In this document: positions 49,801 to 61,811 of the stretch, in pieces
Position numbering within the stretch: the first letter of the stretch is position 1
How the letters are laid out: each line of letters opens with the position of its first letter
DNA from: Deefgea tanakiae
GTDB lineage: Bacteria > Pseudomonadota > Gammaproteobacteria > Burkholderiales > Chitinibacteraceae
Reading direction: 5' to 3'
Assembly: GCF_019665765.1 (NCBI RefSeq)
Contig: NZ_CP081150.1
Coordinates: 2,480,001 to 2,544,000 of the forward strand
DNA length: 64,000 nucleotides
Program-made: the position numbers and the translations under genes
Notes under the pieces: generated by a model
What the model was told of the DNA's origin: nothing
What the model saw: the letters and a program-made list of their open reading frames with translations, nothing else
The model's database searches: none

Positions 49801-52800
49801 GCACAGGGCGACAATAGTGTTGTCGAAAACAACGCTCAAGCGGTCACCGGCACCTTCAACTTGGCCGCTGATGAAGGGATCAGCCAGATCAATATCGCAG
49901 GCGTTGTAATCACGCTAGCGCAATTAAATGGATTAGGCAGCACGCCAGTCACCATCACCACCGATCTGGGCAGCTTAACCTTAAACAGCTTTAACCCCAC
50001 TACGGGCATGGTGAGCTATAGCTATTTAGTTGAAAGCGGCGCACAAGATCACAGCACGGGCGACAATAGCGTTAGCGATAGCTTCAATATTGTCCTAACC
50101 GATGGTATTGCTCAAACCAGCAGCGACACACTGACCATCCTAATTACCGACACCGCGCCAGTGGCACGCAATGATCAACGGGAAATGAGCGAAGATGCAT
50201 TTAATGCCTCAAGCAATCCACAACCCACTTTCTTCATTGGTGAAGGAGAAAACGAGACTCAAGCTGATCTCGTACAAATCACAGGCAATGTGGTCGCCAA
50301 TGGCGCGATTGGCGATGTCGCCGACAGTAAAGGAGCTGACGCTACAAGCGTTAGCCGAGTTCAAAATGCCAATGGCCTTACCGATATCACCAGCGACAAC
50401 AATGGCAACTTTGTCATTGATGGCAAGTATGGCCACCTAACCCTTAATCAAGATGGCTCCTACACTTATACCCTGTTTACAAAAGCAGAAGCCGATGCAG
50501 CCAGAAATAACAATACAGGCGAAGGCGGCAATACCGCAGATGATTACATTTTCCAAGGTTATGATGCAATTCAAGGTTTGGCTGCAGCTAAAACAACCTT
50601 TGGTGAAGATGAAAGCATCCAAACTATTGCGGCAGAAACAGCCAATGAAGTATTCACCTACACGCTCACTGATAGCGACGGTGACAGTAGTAATGCAACT
50701 CTCAACATCAATATTAACGGCAGCAACGACGTGCCCACGATCAGTAACGTTGCCGACATCGATTTCACCGAAGCCGATGTGGCCACGGCTCAGGATTTGA
50801 GCGCCAATGGTACGGTCAGCTTTGATGATATTGATACCAATGACGTCGTCGATATCAGTTATGCCCTAAGCACTGGTGCCGTTTGGAGTGGTGGCACGCT
50901 GGATGCGAGTCTTAAAGCTGCGCTCGAAACCGGATTTATTGCAGGCGTTACCGATTCTGCGTCGCCAGGCAGTACCCCTTGGTCTTATACCGTCAACGAT
51001 GCCAATCTGGACTTCCTCAAAGCGGGTGAGGCCATTACCTTGACTTACACCCTCACCGCGACGGATTCAGCCAATGCCACAGCAAGCGATACGGTGACGA
51101 TCACCATCACCGGCACCAACGATGTACCGACCATCAGCAATGTTGCCGATATCGGCTTCACTGAGCTCGCCAATGCCAGTGCACAGGATTTGAGTGCTAG
51201 CGGCTCGGTCAGCTTCAATGATATTGATACCAATGACGTCGTCGATATTAGTTATGCCCTAAGCACTGGTGCCGTTTGGAGTGGTGGCACGCTGGATGCG
51301 AGTCTTAAAGCTGCACTCGAAACCGGATTTAGCGCAGCCGTTACCGATTCTGCGGCGCCAGGCAGTACCCCTTGGTCTTATACCGTAAACGATGCCAATC
51401 TAGACTTCCTCAAAGCGGGTGAGACCATTACCTTGACTTACACCCTCACCGCGACGGATTCAGCCAATGCCACCGCAAGCGATACGGTGACGATCACTAT
51501 CACCGGTACCAACGATGCACCGACCATCAGCAATGTTGCCGATGTGGGCTTCACCGAGGCTGCCGATGCCAGCGCACAAGATTTGAGTGCTAACGGCTCA
51601 GTCAGCTTCAATGATATTGATACCAATGACGTCGTCGATATCAGTTACACCCTCACCACTGGCGCCGTCTGGAGTGGTGGCACGCTGGATGCGAGTCTTA
51701 AAGCTGCGCTCGAAACCGGATTTAGCGCAGCCGTTACCGATTCTGCGGCACCAGGAAGTACCCCTTGGTCGTATGCCGTCAACGATGCCAATCTGGACTT
51801 CCTCAAAGCGGGTGAGACCATTACCTTGACTTACACCCTCACCGCGACGGATTCGGCCAATGCCACAGCAAGCGATACAGTTACGATCACCATCACGGGC
51901 AGCAACGATGCACCAGCGATCAGCACCAACACAGGCAACGAGGGCAATACCAACGATGTTGTGTATGAAGCCGGCTTAAGCGCTGGCTCGCAAGCAGGTG
52001 TTGCTGCCATAACGGCCACTGGCACCTTCACCGTGGGCGACGCAGACGGATTAAACGATATAAAATCGCTGACGATTGGAAACGTAACCTTCCGTATAGG
52101 CAGCGGCGTAGACACCGCAACGGATCAATATGTCACTGCGTTGTCTGATCTGAACGGTAAAACGGTCAACACCGCACATGGTTCACTGCATATTGATACT
52201 TATAACGCAGGGGTCTTTACCTATACGTATACACTGAGCAGCACTGTCAACAATGCAACAGCAGCTGATACCCAGTTCAGCGAAGTCATTGAACTGTCTA
52301 TTTCGGATGGAACTGCTTCGGCCAACACCAACATCACAGTCACAATCATTGATGACGTACCTAGCGCAGTCAACGATAACGATAGCATCACTGAGGGGGG
52401 TGAAACCGTTGCTACGGGGAACGTGCTAACAGGCCTGCAAGTCGGAGATGGCGATAGCAATCTGACCGATGGCAATGCCGATACATTCGGTGCAGATCGC
52501 CCAGCACAACTACTTAACATTCAATTTGGCAATCAATCACTGAGCGTCGCCAACAGCGGCTTTACCAATATTGATGGCATGTATGGTACGTTGAGCATTG
52601 CTGCTGATGGCCGCTATACCTATACCTTGCACAATACTGATCCTTTAGTACAAGCGCTCGATAGTACCGACCCTGCTGTACATGATGTATTCACCTATAC
52701 CCTCAAAGATGCCGACGGCGATAGAAGTACCGCCACCCTCGACATCAGCGTGAATGGTAGCAACGATAAGCCAACAATCAGCACCAACACAGGCAACGAG

Positions 52801-55800
52801 GGCAATACCAACGATGCGGTGAACGAAGCAGCACTGGCGATCGGCAGTGCCCCAACTACCGATGCTGAATTTGCCCAAGGCACCTTTACCTTAGCCGATG
52901 CAGATGGGCTCGATGATGTGCAAGGCATTAAAGTGGTCAGCAATGGCTTCAGCCCAGTCACATTTACCGATGAGCAGTTGGAAGCGATTGGTTCACCCGA
53001 CGCGGTGCCACTGACATTTAACACCACCAACGGGGTCGTCACCCTCACCGCCTATAACTCCAGCACAGGCGTAGTCAGCTATCAATTTGAACTCAAAACG
53101 CCCACGACCGATGTCGACAATGTGACAGAAACCAATAGCTTTACCGTTGCAGTGACCGACAATGCCAACCTCACCGTCACAAGCAGCTATTCGGCAGCAG
53201 CAACGATTACCTTCAATATCGTTGACGATGTTCCTACCGCAGTCAACGACACCGACAGCATCACTGAAGACGGGGAAACCGTCGCCACTGGGAATGTACT
53301 TACAGGCGTTCAAGTGGGTGAAGGCGACAGCAATTCTACCGATGGCAATGCCGATACATTCGGTGCAGATCGCCCAGCACAACTACTTAACATTCAATTT
53401 GGCAGTCAATTACTGAGCGTCGCTAACAGCGGCTTTACCAATATTGATGGCATGTATGGCACACTGAGCATTGCTGCTGATGGTCGCTATACCTATACCT
53501 TGCACAATACTAATCCTTTAGTACAAGCGCTCAATAGCACCGACCCTGCTGTACATGATGTATTCACCTATACCCTCGAAGATGCCGATGGCGATATGAG
53601 TACCGCCACACTCGACATCACGGTCAATGGCAGCAATGACGGTATCACCCTCAGCAACAATGTCACAGACCAACTCAGCGATGGCAATGTCTACGAAGCT
53701 GGATTGGCAACCGGTTCGAAATTCGATAGTAATCCGGCCACCGACCCCACCACCGTAACAGGGAGCTTTACTGTCACTGCGGTGGATGGCCTCAGCAGCG
53801 TTACACTTGGAACGGGGGCAGGAAATACCGCCACCATCAACTTTAGCCAAAATGGCAGCGGAACTTGGTCGGCGACCCTAACAGATACCTCTGCAGTCAG
53901 TTCACTTGGCAACGCCATAACCGTCACTGGCGCCACGTATAACCCTACAAGCCATACATGGAGTATCTCTTATAGTTATACCCTGCTTGCAAATGAAACA
54001 CATAACCAACCAAGCAATGACACTACGTTATTAGATAACATCGCCATCAGTGCGGTCGATACCGATGGCAGCGCCGCAAGTGGCAACCTCAAGATTACTG
54101 TGAATGATGACGTTCCCACTGCGGTCGCTGACCTTGACTCAGTCACCGAAGACAGTAGCCTCACTGCGACGGGCAATGTAATCACGGGCAATGATGTTAC
54201 TACGGGTCAAGACAGCAACAGCACCGACGGCAATGCCGACACCCTCGGAGCTGATCGACCTGCAACAGTCGTTGGCGTTGCCACTGGCAACCATGTCAGC
54301 GATACGGCTCAACTGAGCGGCAACGTCGGTGGTAGTGGCATTGCTGGCACCTATGGCACTTTGGTTCTCAACGCCAATGGCAGCTATGTTTACACATTGA
54401 ACAATACCGCCAACAATGTGCAAGAATTGAATTCCAATCAACACCCGAACGATGTCTTTAGCTACACCATAAAAGATGCTGACGGTGATTGGAAAACAAC
54501 AACGCTCACCGTTGCAGTCAATGGCAGCAATGACGGTATCACCCTCAGCAACAATGTCACAGACCAACTCAGCGATGGCAATGTCTACGAAGCTGGATTG
54601 GCAACCGGTTCGAAATTCGATAGTAATCCGGCCACCGACCCGACCACCGTAACAGGGAGCTTTACTGTCACTGCAGTGGATGGCCTCAGCAGCGTTACAC
54701 TTGGAACGGGGGCAGGAAATACCGCCACCATCAACTTTAGCCAAAATGGCAGCGGAACTTGGTCGGCGACCCTAACAGATACCTCTGCAGTCAGTTCACT
54801 TGGCAACGCCATAACCGTCACTGGCGCCACGTATAACCCTACAAGCCATACATGGAGTATCTCTTATAGCTATACCCTGCTTGCAAATGAAACACATAAC
54901 CAACCAAGCAATGACACTACGTTATTAGATAACATCGCCATCAGTGCGGTCGATACCGATGGCAGCGCCGCAAGTGGCAACCTCAAGATTACTGTGAATG
55001 ATGATACTCCGATCGTCGCTGCAACACGCAATATCGATGCCGCCGCTTCAACGATGGACACCAACCTAGTACTGACTTTGGATCTTTCAGGCAGTATGGA
55101 TTGGGAGTTTGCAAATGATACCAATCCAGAAGCTGGGGAATTATCTCGACTACAGTTGGCCAAATCAGCGCTGTCTGCACTCATTGATCAATATGATGCG
55201 TTGGGCAACGTCAAAGTGATGCTAGTCACTTTTAATGGTGGTGCCGATATACATAAATCTGGATCAACAACGTGGCTAGATGCCGCCACAGCCAAATCAC
55301 TATTGGGTGCGTTGAACGCTGATGGCTCAACCAATTACGATGCGGGTTTGCAAAAAGTCATAGATAACTTTGGCGCCTCGGGTAAATTCACCAGTACAAC
55401 AAGCAATAATTTCCAAAATGTGGCTTACTTTATGTCGGATGGCGATCCAAATGTTTCGGGCCACCTCACTTACGGCAGTAATGACAGCACCACAAACTCC
55501 GTTGGGATTGTGGGCGATGACGTGAGCGACTGGCAAGCATTCTTAACGGCGAATAAAATTACCTCATTGGCCATTGGTATGGGCACAGGGGTCACCTCTG
55601 GTGGTGGTAGCGTCGATAACGATGCGCTCGATCCAATTGCCTACAATGGCGCTACGCCTCAAAACACAAATTCGATTTTGGTTTCCAATATTGCGGACTT
55701 GCCAAATACGCTACAGGACTCTGTACCTCAACCCAATATTGAGGTCAAACTATTGGGCAGCACTGGCAGCTTTGGTGCTGATGGTGGACATGTACAAAAC

Positions 55801-56601
55801 ATTACTCTTAACGGGCACGTGTTTAGTTTTGATGGCAAAGTTGACAACAATGCCAGCTTCTCAAGCAGCCTTGGCAGCTTCAACTCGACAACCAATGAGT
55901 GGACCATCAATAGCAACGGTACCAACGGCAAGCTCGTCATTGATATGGATGATGGTGTAGGTAAATACTCCTACACTCAATCGGCCAATACTAACGAAAC
56001 ACTGGCTTTTACGCTGATCGACAATGATGGCGATACCGCAAGTGGCAACATTACGATGGCACTAAACGCGATCCTCAACGGTGATGCAGGCAATAACATC
56101 TTGAATGGTGGCGATGGCAATGATCGCTTATTGGGCAATGCTGGCAATGACACATTAACTGGCGGTATCGGTAATGATGTATTAATGGGTGGCGATGGCA
56201 AGGATGTGCTAACAGGTGGCGCGGGAAATGACTTCCTGAATGGTGGTAACGGCTCAGATATCTTTGTTTTAGCCAATTCAGCTGCTAATGCAGACATGAT
56301 CCAAGACTTTACCATCGCAGAAAAAGTATTAGGTGTCGTGCAAGGTGATGTGCTCGACATCACTGATTTGCTGAGCGGAGCCAACTTGTCCAACAATGGC
56401 GGCGTTTTTGCAGGGCACGAGGGGGCGTTCTTGAAATTTGCCAGCGATGGCCACGGAAATACTCAAGTGTTGTTTGATGCAGATGGCTCTGGAGGTGGTA
56501 GTTCAGTTCAAGTAGCAACACTCACTGGCGTTGTAACCCCTGCCAACCCTACTGATTTGCTAAATACCCTACTCGCCAACGGAGAAATAACCCATCATTA
56601 A
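46810..56601 (+). CDS. lapA: Giant LapA-like RTX adhesin
   Basis: 3,263 residues. The N-terminus ([20 protein letters not shown]) is a LapA-type retention module of about 115 residues; a di-alanine site SAAG at 116-119 corresponds to the TAAG cut by LapG (residues 107-110 in Pseudomonas LapA). Then: eight cadherin/Ig-like units of about 101 residues (about 177-983), VCBS-like repeats, three units of 131 residues (about 1306-1698), further VCBS units, two near-identical 160-residue units, a von Willebrand A domain ([14 protein letters not shown] DxSGS, about 2749-2940), RTX repeats GGxGxD (about 3089-3151) and a C-terminal type I secretion signal. The ATG at 46810 is chosen over a GTG four codons up. 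It mediates attachment and biofilm. There is no N-terminal Sec signal, consistent with type I export. Confidence 0.95.
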   Translation: MAKQINTPAASVTSKGTVTQIIGEVKVTSANGETRVLQVGDKINIGDTIQTGANGAVAIAFEGAGLMSLGNSDSLSITAELLANILKPAASAADDAAKIQELIAQGADPTQVAAASAAGAGEGENAGHSVVVLDSPNSRVGIETGFPTEGISVSGFNENVDPPSGEVAPEVVNTPPVASNDNSTGAANDTLTTLEDQPLTINLATLLANDVDADGDTLTVISVQAAVNGTVALVDGNVVFTPNPNYNGPASFTYTVTDGKGGVATATVNVGVTPVNDPPVANNDTSATNDALTTPEDQALTINPNTLLANDVDVDGDTLTITSVQAPVNGTVALVDGNVVFTPNPNYNGPASFTYTVTDGKGGVATATVNVGVTPVNDPPVANNDTSATNDALTTPEDQALTINPNTLLANDVDVDGDTLTITSVQAPVNGTVALVDGNVVFTPNPNYNGPASFTYTVTDGKGGVATATVNVGVTPVNDPPVANNDTSATNDALTTPEDQALTINPSTLLANDVDVDGDTLTITSVQAPVNGTVALVDGNVVFTPNPNYNGPASFTYTVTDGKGGVATATVNVGVTPVNDPPVANNDTSATNDALTTPEDQALTINPSSLLANDVDVDGDTLTITSVQAPVNGTVALVDGNVVFTPNPNYNGPASFTYTVTDGKGGVATATVNVGVIPVNDPPVANNDTSATNDALTTPEDQALTINPNTLLANDVDVDGDTLTITSVQAPVNGTVALVDGNVVFTPNPNYNGPASFTYTVTDGKGGVATATVNVGVTPVNDPPVANNDTSATNDALTTPEDQALTINPSTLLANDVDVDGDTLTITSVQAPVNGTVALVDGNVVFTPNPNYNGPASFTYTVTDGKGGVATATVNVGVTPVNDPPVATDDNSTSANDDALTTSEDHPLIITPATLLSNDIDVDGDTLTIISVQAPMNGTVAQVNGNVVFTPNANYNGPASFTYTVSDGNGGLATATVNINVTPVGEPVVSVTDENGLAQGDNSVVENNAQAVTGTFNLAADEGISQINIAGVVITLAQLNGLGSTPVTITTDLGSLTLNSFNPTTGMVSYSYLVESGAQDHSTGDNSVSDSFNIVLTDGIAQTSSDTLTILITDTAPVARNDQREMSEDAFNASSNPQPTFFIGEGENETQADLVQITGNVVANGAIGDVADSKGADATSVSRVQNANGLTDITSDNNGNFVIDGKYGHLTLNQDGSYTYTLFTKAEADAARNNNTGEGGNTADDYIFQGYDAIQGLAAAKTTFGEDESIQTIAAETANEVFTYTLTDSDGDSSNATLNININGSNDVPTISNVADIDFTEADVATAQDLSANGTVSFDDIDTNDVVDISYALSTGAVWSGGTLDASLKAALETGFIAGVTDSASPGSTPWSYTVNDANLDFLKAGEAITLTYTLTATDSANATASDTVTITITGTNDVPTISNVADIGFTELANASAQDLSASGSVSFNDIDTNDVVDISYALSTGAVWSGGTLDASLKAALETGFSAAVTDSAAPGSTPWSYTVNDANLDFLKAGETITLTYTLTATDSANATASDTVTITITGTNDAPTISNVADVGFTEAADASAQDLSANGSVSFNDIDTNDVVDISYTLTTGAVWSGGTLDASLKAALETGFSAAVTDSAAPGSTPWSYAVNDANLDFLKAGETITLTYTLTATDSANATASDTVTITITGSNDAPAISTNTGNEGNTNDVVYEAGLSAGSQAGVAAITATGTFTVGDADGLNDIKSLTIGNVTFRIGSGVDTATDQYVTALSDLNGKTVNTAHGSLHIDTYNAGVFTYTYTLSSTVNNATAADTQFSEVIELSISDGTASANTNITVTIIDDVPSAVNDNDSITEGGETVATGNVLTGLQVGDGDSNLTDGNADTFGADRPAQLLNIQFGNQSLSVANSGFTNIDGMYGTLSIAADGRYTYTLHNTDPLVQALDSTDPAVHDVFTYTLKDADGDRSTATLDISVNGSNDKPTISTNTGNEGNTNDAVNEAALAIGSAPTTDAEFAQGTFTLADADGLDDVQGIKVVSNGFSPVTFTDEQLEAIGSPDAVPLTFNTTNGVVTLTAYNSSTGVVSYQFELKTPTTDVDNVTETNSFTVAVTDNANLTVTSSYSAAATITFNIVDDVPTAVNDTDSITEDGETVATGNVLTGVQVGEGDSNSTDGNADTFGADRPAQLLNIQFGSQLLSVANSGFTNIDGMYGTLSIAADGRYTYTLHNTNPLVQALNSTDPAVHDVFTYTLEDADGDMSTATLDITVNGSNDGITLSNNVTDQLSDGNVYEAGLATGSKFDSNPATDPTTVTGSFTVTAVDGLSSVTLGTGAGNTATINFSQNGSGTWSATLTDTSAVSSLGNAITVTGATYNPTSHTWSISYSYTLLANETHNQPSNDTTLLDNIAISAVDTDGSAASGNLKITVNDDVPTAVADLDSVTEDSSLTATGNVITGNDVTTGQDSNSTDGNADTLGADRPATVVGVATGNHVSDTAQLSGNVGGSGIAGTYGTLVLNANGSYVYTLNNTANNVQELNSNQHPNDVFSYTIKDADGDWKTTTLTVAVNGSNDGITLSNNVTDQLSDGNVYEAGLATGSKFDSNPATDPTTVTGSFTVTAVDGLSSVTLGTGAGNTATINFSQNGSGTWSATLTDTSAVSSLGNAITVTGATYNPTSHTWSISYSYTLLANETHNQPSNDTTLLDNIAISAVDTDGSAASGNLKITVNDDTPIVAATRNIDAAASTMDTNLVLTLDLSGSMDWEFANDTNPEAGELSRLQLAKSALSALIDQYDALGNVKVMLVTFNGGADIHKSGSTTWLDAATAKSLLGALNADGSTNYDAGLQKVIDNFGASGKFTSTTSNNFQNVAYFMSDGDPNVSGHLTYGSNDSTTNSVGIVGDDVSDWQAFLTANKITSLAIGMGTGVTSGGGSVDNDALDPIAYNGATPQNTNSILVSNIADLPNTLQDSVPQPNIEVKLLGSTGSFGADGGHVQNITLNGHVFSFDGKVDNNASFSSSLGSFNSTTNEWTINSNGTNGKLVIDMDDGVGKYSYTQSANTNETLAFTLIDNDGDTASGNITMALNAILNGDAGNNILNGGDGNDRLLGNAGNDTLTGGIGNDVLMGGDGKDVLTGGAGNDFLNGGNGSDIFVLANSAANADMIQDFTIAEKVLGVVQGDVLDITDLLSGANLSNNGGVFAGHEGAFLKFASDGHGNTQVLFDADGSGGGSSVQVATLTGVVTPANPTDLLNTLLANGEITHH
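47641..49458 (+). repeat. Six nearly identical 303-bp tandem units in lapA
   Basis: Units start at 47641, 47944, 48247, 48550, 48853 and 49156. Each codes 101 residues beginning [17 protein letters not shown]. They differ at only a few bases (GGT/GGC, GAT/GAC, AAC/AGC, GCGACA/GCGACT). Diverged copies lie before (47338-47640) and after (49459-49761). Confidence 0.97.
50725..51903 (+). repeat. Three 393-bp tandem units in lapA
   Basis: Units start at 50725, 51118 and 51511; each codes 131 residues beginning [11 protein letters not shown] or a variant ([11 protein letters not shown]). Similar but not identical at DNA level. Confidence 0.95.
53627..55005 (+). repeat. Pair of about 485-bp near-identical copies in lapA
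   Basis: 53627-54111 and 54521-55005, offset 894 bases; both code [20 protein letters not shown] and onward to LKITVNDD. Only a few silent differences. Between them lies a unique VCBS unit. Confidence 0.93.
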
Positions 56602-56615
56602 GAATAGCTGCACAT

Positions 56616-56650
56616 AAAAACACCCCACCGATTATTTGGTGGGGTATTTT
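56616..56650. terminator. Terminator after lapA
   Basis: ACCCCACC, 8-base loop, GGTGGGGT, ATTTT; a run of A before it allows use from the convergent lapC side too. The 3' arm overlaps GGGTATTT. Confidence 0.8.
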
Positions 56651-56709
56651 CATATAGATCATACAAATCATAGCCAATAAAGAAATACCCATTACCTAAC
56701 TAAATGACA

Positions 56710-58038
56710 TTAACGCTCACGCATTGCCTCATCACGCGCTTTCACAATCGGTTTCATCAAATATTGCATCACCGTTTTTTTGCCAGTACGAATGTGCACT
56801 GTTGCTAGCATGCCGGGAATAATTGCCAAAGGTCGTTGATCATCACCAAGATGATTGGAACGGGTTCGCACACGAACCAAGTAAAAACTTTCCTTTTTCG
56901 CCTCATCAGTCACCGAATCAGCAGTGATCGTTTCGACATCAGCCACTAAGCCACCGTAAATCGAAAAATCATAAGCGGAAAACTTCACCATCGCCTCTTG
57001 GCCTGGCCTTAAAAATCCAATATCGGAAGGCCGCACCTTCGCTTCAATCAGTAGATTGTCTTCCAGCGGCACGATTTCCATTACGTCCATGCCGGGCTGC
57101 AATACGCCGCCCACCGTATTTACTTTAATCAGTTTAACCACACCATCCAGTGGCGCGCGAATTGTAGTGCGATCAAATCGATCACTGAGTGCCACCGTGG
57201 TCGCGGCAGTAGAGTCGAGCTCTGCTTTCACGAGAGATAATTCATTACCCGCATCTGCTCGCGACTTTGCGTAAACGCCAGCGACTTTACCATTGGTTTC
57301 AGCAAGACTGCTTTGCAGGCGAGGAATCGACAGGCGAGCCTCGTTGATTTCACCCTTCAAATCGCTAATTTGGCGTTGCAAATGCATAAAATCGATTTGC
57401 GAAATCACGTTTTTTTCAACCAATGGTTTACTCATCGCGTACTCATCATTGGCCAATTTCAATCCCGATTCTAACTTCGCAATTTTTGCGCGCATCCCTT
57501 CAATTTCATGACTGCGCTGTGCAGCTTCGCTTTGCAAAATCGCGACATTCGATTCAAGCTCGCGTTTACGGGAAGCAAAAAGCTGCCGCTCAGCTTCAAC
57601 AACCTGTGGATTCGTTTTAAGCAAATCGGCAGGCGGCTCAAAATTGCTACCATTCGTTTCCGCAGTTAAACGCGCCAATTTAGCGGTCAGTGCATCACGC
57701 TTGACGGTGCTCTCCCCTAAAGAAGACGAGAATCTTTTCTCGTCCAGTTTCATTAACACCTGCCCCTTTTTAACAATATCTCCCACCTTTACTAACGTTT
57801 GCGCGACAATCCCACCCTCTAGATTTTGTATCACTTGCACTTGGCTAGAAGGAATGACTTTTCCTTCAGCCAGCGTCACTTGATCAATCTCAGCAAAAAA
57901 TGCCCACACAATTAAAATCAGCATTAAAGCAACGCTGGCATACAAAATCGCATTGGAGAGCAGTGTAGATTCGCCATAAATGGCGGCAGCCCCATCGCCC
58001 AGAAAATGCAAATCTTCTCGTTTGATTTTAGCTCGCAT
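56710..58038 (-). CDS. lapC: Type I secretion membrane fusion protein (HlyD family, LapC)
   Basis: 442 residues. The ATG at 58038 has GGAGGGA upstream. One transmembrane helix (YASVALMLILIVWAFFAEID) near residues 30-50, a lipoyl/biotinyl part (VIQNLEGGIVAQTLVKVGDI), a long coiled-coil hairpin (about 110-270) and a C-terminal barrel with LDGVVKLIKVNTVGGVLQPG. It bridges LapB to LapE in the periplasm. It overlaps the lapB end by 11 bases. Confidence 0.92.
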   Translation of the reverse strand: MRAKIKREDLHFLGDGAAAIYGESTLLSNAILYASVALMLILIVWAFFAEIDQVTLAEGKVIPSSQVQVIQNLEGGIVAQTLVKVGDIVKKGQVLMKLDEKRFSSSLGESTVKRDALTAKLARLTAETNGSNFEPPADLLKTNPQVVEAERQLFASRKRELESNVAILQSEAAQRSHEIEGMRAKIAKLESGLKLANDEYAMSKPLVEKNVISQIDFMHLQRQISDLKGEINEARLSIPRLQSSLAETNGKVAGVYAKSRADAGNELSLVKAELDSTAATTVALSDRFDRTTIRAPLDGVVKLIKVNTVGGVLQPGMDVMEIVPLEDNLLIEAKVRPSDIGFLRPGQEAMVKFSAYDFSIYGGLVADVETITADSVTDEAKKESFYLVRVRTRSNHLGDDQRPLAIIPGMLATVHIRTGKKTVMQYLMKPIVKARDEAMRER

Positions 58039-60262
58039 GTAGCTTCCCTCCGGCGAGCATGGCCAATACATCAGCCTTAGGGCCATCGGCGATCAATCGT
58101 CCACCGTCCAATACCATCAGGCGATCGACCAAGGTCAGCATCGACATGCGATGCGTAATCAGCAGCAAGGTATGGTTTTGATTGAGTCGACTTGAAAACC
58201 GTTGTTTAAACTGCTCTTCACTTCGGTTATCCAAAGCACTCGAGACCTCATCAAATACATAAATGGGCGGATTAAGTAACAAGGCCCGCGCGATAGCAAT
58301 CGTTTGTTTTTGCCCTCCAGATAAACCGGCCCCGCGCTCCCCCACCGGCATATCAAATCCTTTCGGATGCCGATTAACAAACTCACTCACACCTGCAATC
58401 TCAGCGGCTTCCAGCATCACGGCATCGTCCACATAAGGGGCAGACAGCACGATATTGTCTTTCACTGACCCAAAGAATAAAAACACATCCTCAGGTACAT
58501 AGCCGATGTTATGTCTTACTTGGGCGGGATCAATTTGCCGCAAATCAACACCATCCACCCAAACAGCCCCTGAGCTTGGCTCTTGGAAACCTAAAATCAA
58601 TTTTTCAATCGTGCTTTTACCCGAACCAATTCGACCAATAATGCCAACCCGCTCACCTGGCTTGATATGAAATGACACATTATCTAGCGCCAATACATCT
58701 GACCCAGGATAGGAAAAGCTAACATTTCTAAATTCAACTTCCCCGCTAAAATGATTACGATGCACAAAATCTTGCCCTGCTGGACGCTCAATCGGCAACG
58801 CCATCACTTGCTCCATGCCTTGTAGGCCAGCTCTAGCTTGATGGTAGCGACTAATTAAACTCGCAATTTGTGAAAAGGGCGTCAGCGTTCGGCCCAATAA
58901 GAGATTGCATGCGATCAAACCACCGACAGATAACTCATGCAGACCAATTAAATACACACCAGCAACCACCATCGCGACTGTGGCAAACTGCTGCAAAAAC
59001 CCAGCCTGAATCACAATCATCGAAGACAACCCTCGCGAGCGAACCGCCAGCGTGCCAAACTCGCCAATGATTTTCTCCCAACGGCGCTGAGCACTACTTT
59101 CAGCGGTACTCGCTTTTAAAGTGTCAATCCCACCTAAAGTTTCAATCAAGCTCGCTTGTTTTTGGGCTGATACACGAAAACTTTGCTGGATAATTTCGCC
59201 AAGTGGTCGTTGCAAAATCAAACTAAAAATCACGATCAGTGGGATACAAATAATCGGCACCAATACCAACCAGCCACCAATCCAATAAATCACGACCAAA
59301 AATAGAATCACAAAAGGGATATCCACGATCACCGTAATCGTGGCGGAGGTAATGAAATCGCGAAAACCCTCAAACTCTTGAAAATGGCTCACCATCGCCC
59401 CTACCGAGGCCGGCCGAGACGCCACTTTTAATCCCAACACATGCTCAAAAATCTGCGCCGATAACATCACATCAATGCGTTTACCCGCTAAATCAATGTA
59501 ATAAGCACGCAGCGCCTTGATTAACAAGTCAAAAATCAACAGTAAAGTCACGCCAATCGCCAGTACCCATAAAGTGTCATAAATCTGATTGGGCACCACA
59601 CGGTCATACACATTCATCGTAAACAGCGGCAACGCCAACGCAAATAAATTGATCAAACAAGCCGCGAGTAAAACATGGCCATACATCGGGTAACACAGTT
59701 GCAAACTACTCCAAAACCAATGCTGCGCCTTAGGGATGTGTTCTTTGTGCGTGCGTGCATCGAACTGAAAACTGGGTTTTACAAAAATAACAAAACCACA
59801 AAAGAGTGACTCTAAACGTTCAGTTTCGACCTCCTGCTCACCCCCTGATGATTCGGCTTCTAAAATTTTCCAACGGGAGCCATGCCGCTCTACTGCAACA
59901 CAAGCTCCACCGTCTTTTAGTAAAATTACAATTGGTAATGCTAGCTCAGGAATATCATCCAACTGCCGGCGCTGAAGCCTTGCATTGAGCCCTGCGCGCG
60001 CAGCGGCTCGTGAAAACAAAACGGCACTCAGGCGATTTCCCGTTAATGGCAAACCACTGGTTAAGGTTTGTGCCGAAAAAGGACGATGGTAATAGCGTGT
60101 TAGTTGAATTAAGCAGGTTGTGAGTGGGTCATTTGGCACAAAAGCCTCATGCGGCATCGCCGACTCATGACGGGGTAGCGCTGTTGAATGGGTATTCACG
60201 GCATGATTCCATGCAATAGATGGTTCAAAAGGGGCTAACGCCCCTTCTGTTGTTTTAATCAA
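58028..60262 (-). CDS. lapB: Type I secretion ABC transporter with C39-like domain (LapB)
   Basis: 744 residues from a TTG at 60262 directly after the lapE stop; a GTG 21 codons in and an ATG 35 codons in are alternatives. N-terminal peptidase-C39-like domain in which the catalytic Cys position is Pro (DPLTTCLIQLTRYY), so it is a non-cleaving substrate-recognition domain. Six transmembrane helices follow, then the ATPase: Walker A GRIGSGKST, signature LSGGQKQTIAIARAL, Walker B YVFDEVSSALD, H-loop LITHR. It energises export of the RTX adhesin. Confidence 0.92.
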   Translation of the reverse strand: MIKTTEGALAPFEPSIAWNHAVNTHSTALPRHESAMPHEAFVPNDPLTTCLIQLTRYYHRPFSAQTLTSGLPLTGNRLSAVLFSRAAARAGLNARLQRRQLDDIPELALPIVILLKDGGACVAVERHGSRWKILEAESSGGEQEVETERLESLFCGFVIFVKPSFQFDARTHKEHIPKAQHWFWSSLQLCYPMYGHVLLAACLINLFALALPLFTMNVYDRVVPNQIYDTLWVLAIGVTLLLIFDLLIKALRAYYIDLAGKRIDVMLSAQIFEHVLGLKVASRPASVGAMVSHFQEFEGFRDFITSATITVIVDIPFVILFLVVIYWIGGWLVLVPIICIPLIVIFSLILQRPLGEIIQQSFRVSAQKQASLIETLGGIDTLKASTAESSAQRRWEKIIGEFGTLAVRSRGLSSMIVIQAGFLQQFATVAMVVAGVYLIGLHELSVGGLIACNLLLGRTLTPFSQIASLISRYHQARAGLQGMEQVMALPIERPAGQDFVHRNHFSGEVEFRNVSFSYPGSDVLALDNVSFHIKPGERVGIIGRIGSGKSTIEKLILGFQEPSSGAVWVDGVDLRQIDPAQVRHNIGYVPEDVFLFFGSVKDNIVLSAPYVDDAVMLEAAEIAGVSEFVNRHPKGFDMPVGERGAGLSGGQKQTIAIARALLLNPPIYVFDEVSSALDNRSEEQFKQRFSSRLNQNHTLLLITHRMSMLTLVDRLMVLDGGRLIADGPKADVLAMLAGGKLHAS

Positions 60263-61573
60263 CTACTCTGGCAGCAGAGTTCCTGCGAGCGGCTCAACAG
60301 CAAGTGTTTTTAATAGCTGATTGCCATCGGCCATCAATCTAAAACGAGCGCGCAATTCATCCATTTTTCCTGAAGCTAGATCTCGACTTGCCGTGAAATA
60401 TTCATTTTCGCCATCCAAAAGGTCGAGTAATGAGCGCTGTCCTAAAGAAAACTGCTTACTGTACTCATCACGAGCTAATTTGCTGGATTCTGCGTATTTA
60501 ACTAATTCAGGCACTCGTTCACTGGCAATCGTCATTGAGTTCCAAGATAAACTTGCATTTTGCCTAACCTGGCGCTCAACTCGCCGCGCTAACTCTTGAG
60601 CGGCGTAAGACAACTCTGTTGTTTCTGCAACGCGCTGTTTATCTGCGCCACTTTTGAATGCATATCTCACCCGTAGCATCCCATAGACACGCGTTGTCTC
60701 CTCAACACTAATGCCATCCAAAGCATTGTAGTAAGAAGCACCCGCTTCTAAATTCACTCGTGGGTACATCTGCGATTTTGCAATCCCCAATTGTGCCTGT
60801 GCGCCCAAGACATCGGCTTTTGCCGCTTGTAGAGCACGATTATTTGCAACGGCCCAATCGCCCACTTCGGCAGCACTTTGCGGAGCATCCTTTGGTGCAT
60901 CAGGCAAAGTGAGTCCTTCCGGCGCTGTTCCAACAAAACGCATATAAGCAATTTGCGCTTCATTTAAAGCCGATTGTGCTGCACCTAAATTCGCCTTAGC
61001 CAAAGCGACACGCGCATTAATTTGTTCATCATCGGACTTGCGTCCAAAACCGCCCGCCGTACGAAGCTTAACTTGCTCTGCGGTACTTTCATGCGCCGCC
61101 AAGTTAGCCTGAGTGAGCTTTAATACCTCTTGTGCTAACAAAACATCTAAATAAGCTTCGGTTGTTTTTAAAGCAATATCCTCAGAAGTACTGGCCAAAC
61201 GATGCGCTGCGCCCAATTGCCGAGCACGTTGTCTTGCTACTTCGCTCCCAACACCATTGCCATCAAATAACATCTGTACGAGTTGCGCTTCTGCATCTTG
61301 GCGATTGTAACTTTTACCTGATCCAGCAAATGCATTACGAGTTGCAAGGTCTTTCAGATATTCACGCCCCGCGCCTGCCGATAGATCAATCTGCGGTAAA
61401 TAACCTGCTTTTGCTTGCTCTACTGCAAAGTTACTGGCATTTCGATTGGCAGACTCAATTAAAATATCAGGACTTGACTGTAACAATCCTTCAACAACTT
61501 GCGGCAGCGGCGCTGCATACAGAGCTGATGAAAATCCAGCCATCATCAAAACAAATAAATTCGATTTTTTCAT
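60263..61573 (-). CDS. lapE: TolC-family outer membrane channel (LapE)
   Basis: 436 residues. A signal peptide (LFVLMMAGFSSALYA) is followed by two tandem TolC repeats with long helices; NYSLGQ-like segment is EYSKQFSLGQRSLLDLLDGE near the C-terminus, and LAGAGREYLKD-type N-terminal strand reads IDLSAGAGREYLKD. AGGAG lies 7 bases before the ATG. First gene of lapE-lapB-lapC, transcribed toward the convergent adhesin gene. Confidence 0.92.
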   Translation of the reverse strand: MKKSNLFVLMMAGFSSALYAAPLPQVVEGLLQSSPDILIESANRNASNFAVEQAKAGYLPQIDLSAGAGREYLKDLATRNAFAGSGKSYNRQDAEAQLVQMLFDGNGVGSEVARQRARQLGAAHRLASTSEDIALKTTEAYLDVLLAQEVLKLTQANLAAHESTAEQVKLRTAGGFGRKSDDEQINARVALAKANLGAAQSALNEAQIAYMRFVGTAPEGLTLPDAPKDAPQSAAEVGDWAVANNRALQAAKADVLGAQAQLGIAKSQMYPRVNLEAGASYYNALDGISVEETTRVYGMLRVRYAFKSGADKQRVAETTELSYAAQELARRVERQVRQNASLSWNSMTIASERVPELVKYAESSKLARDEYSKQFSLGQRSLLDLLDGENEYFTASRDLASGKMDELRARFRLMADGNQLLKTLAVEPLAGTLLPE

Positions 61574-61712
61574 TTTGTAACTCCTATGTCATTTGATTCC
61601 CCGCACAGCCTATGTTTACAGCACTCTGGCTACGTCATTACAGAAGTAAAGACCACTCAAACCAAAAACACAAGCCAAACAATGACGTACGAATATCTTG
61701 GTTATATTCAGA

Positions 61713-61747
61713 CAAAAAAAAGCCACTTGGAATCCAAGTGGCTTTTG
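61713..61747 (-). terminator. Terminator after ubiB
   Basis: AAAAGCCACTTGG, 2-base centre, CCAAGTGGCTTTT and a T-run on the minus strand. It isolates ubiB from the lapE operon. Confidence 0.9.
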
Positions 61748-61811
61748 AATATCATTATTGAATGTTGACTTAGTCTACTGAGGCGATTGCTGAGCATGAT
61801 TAGCATTGGTA

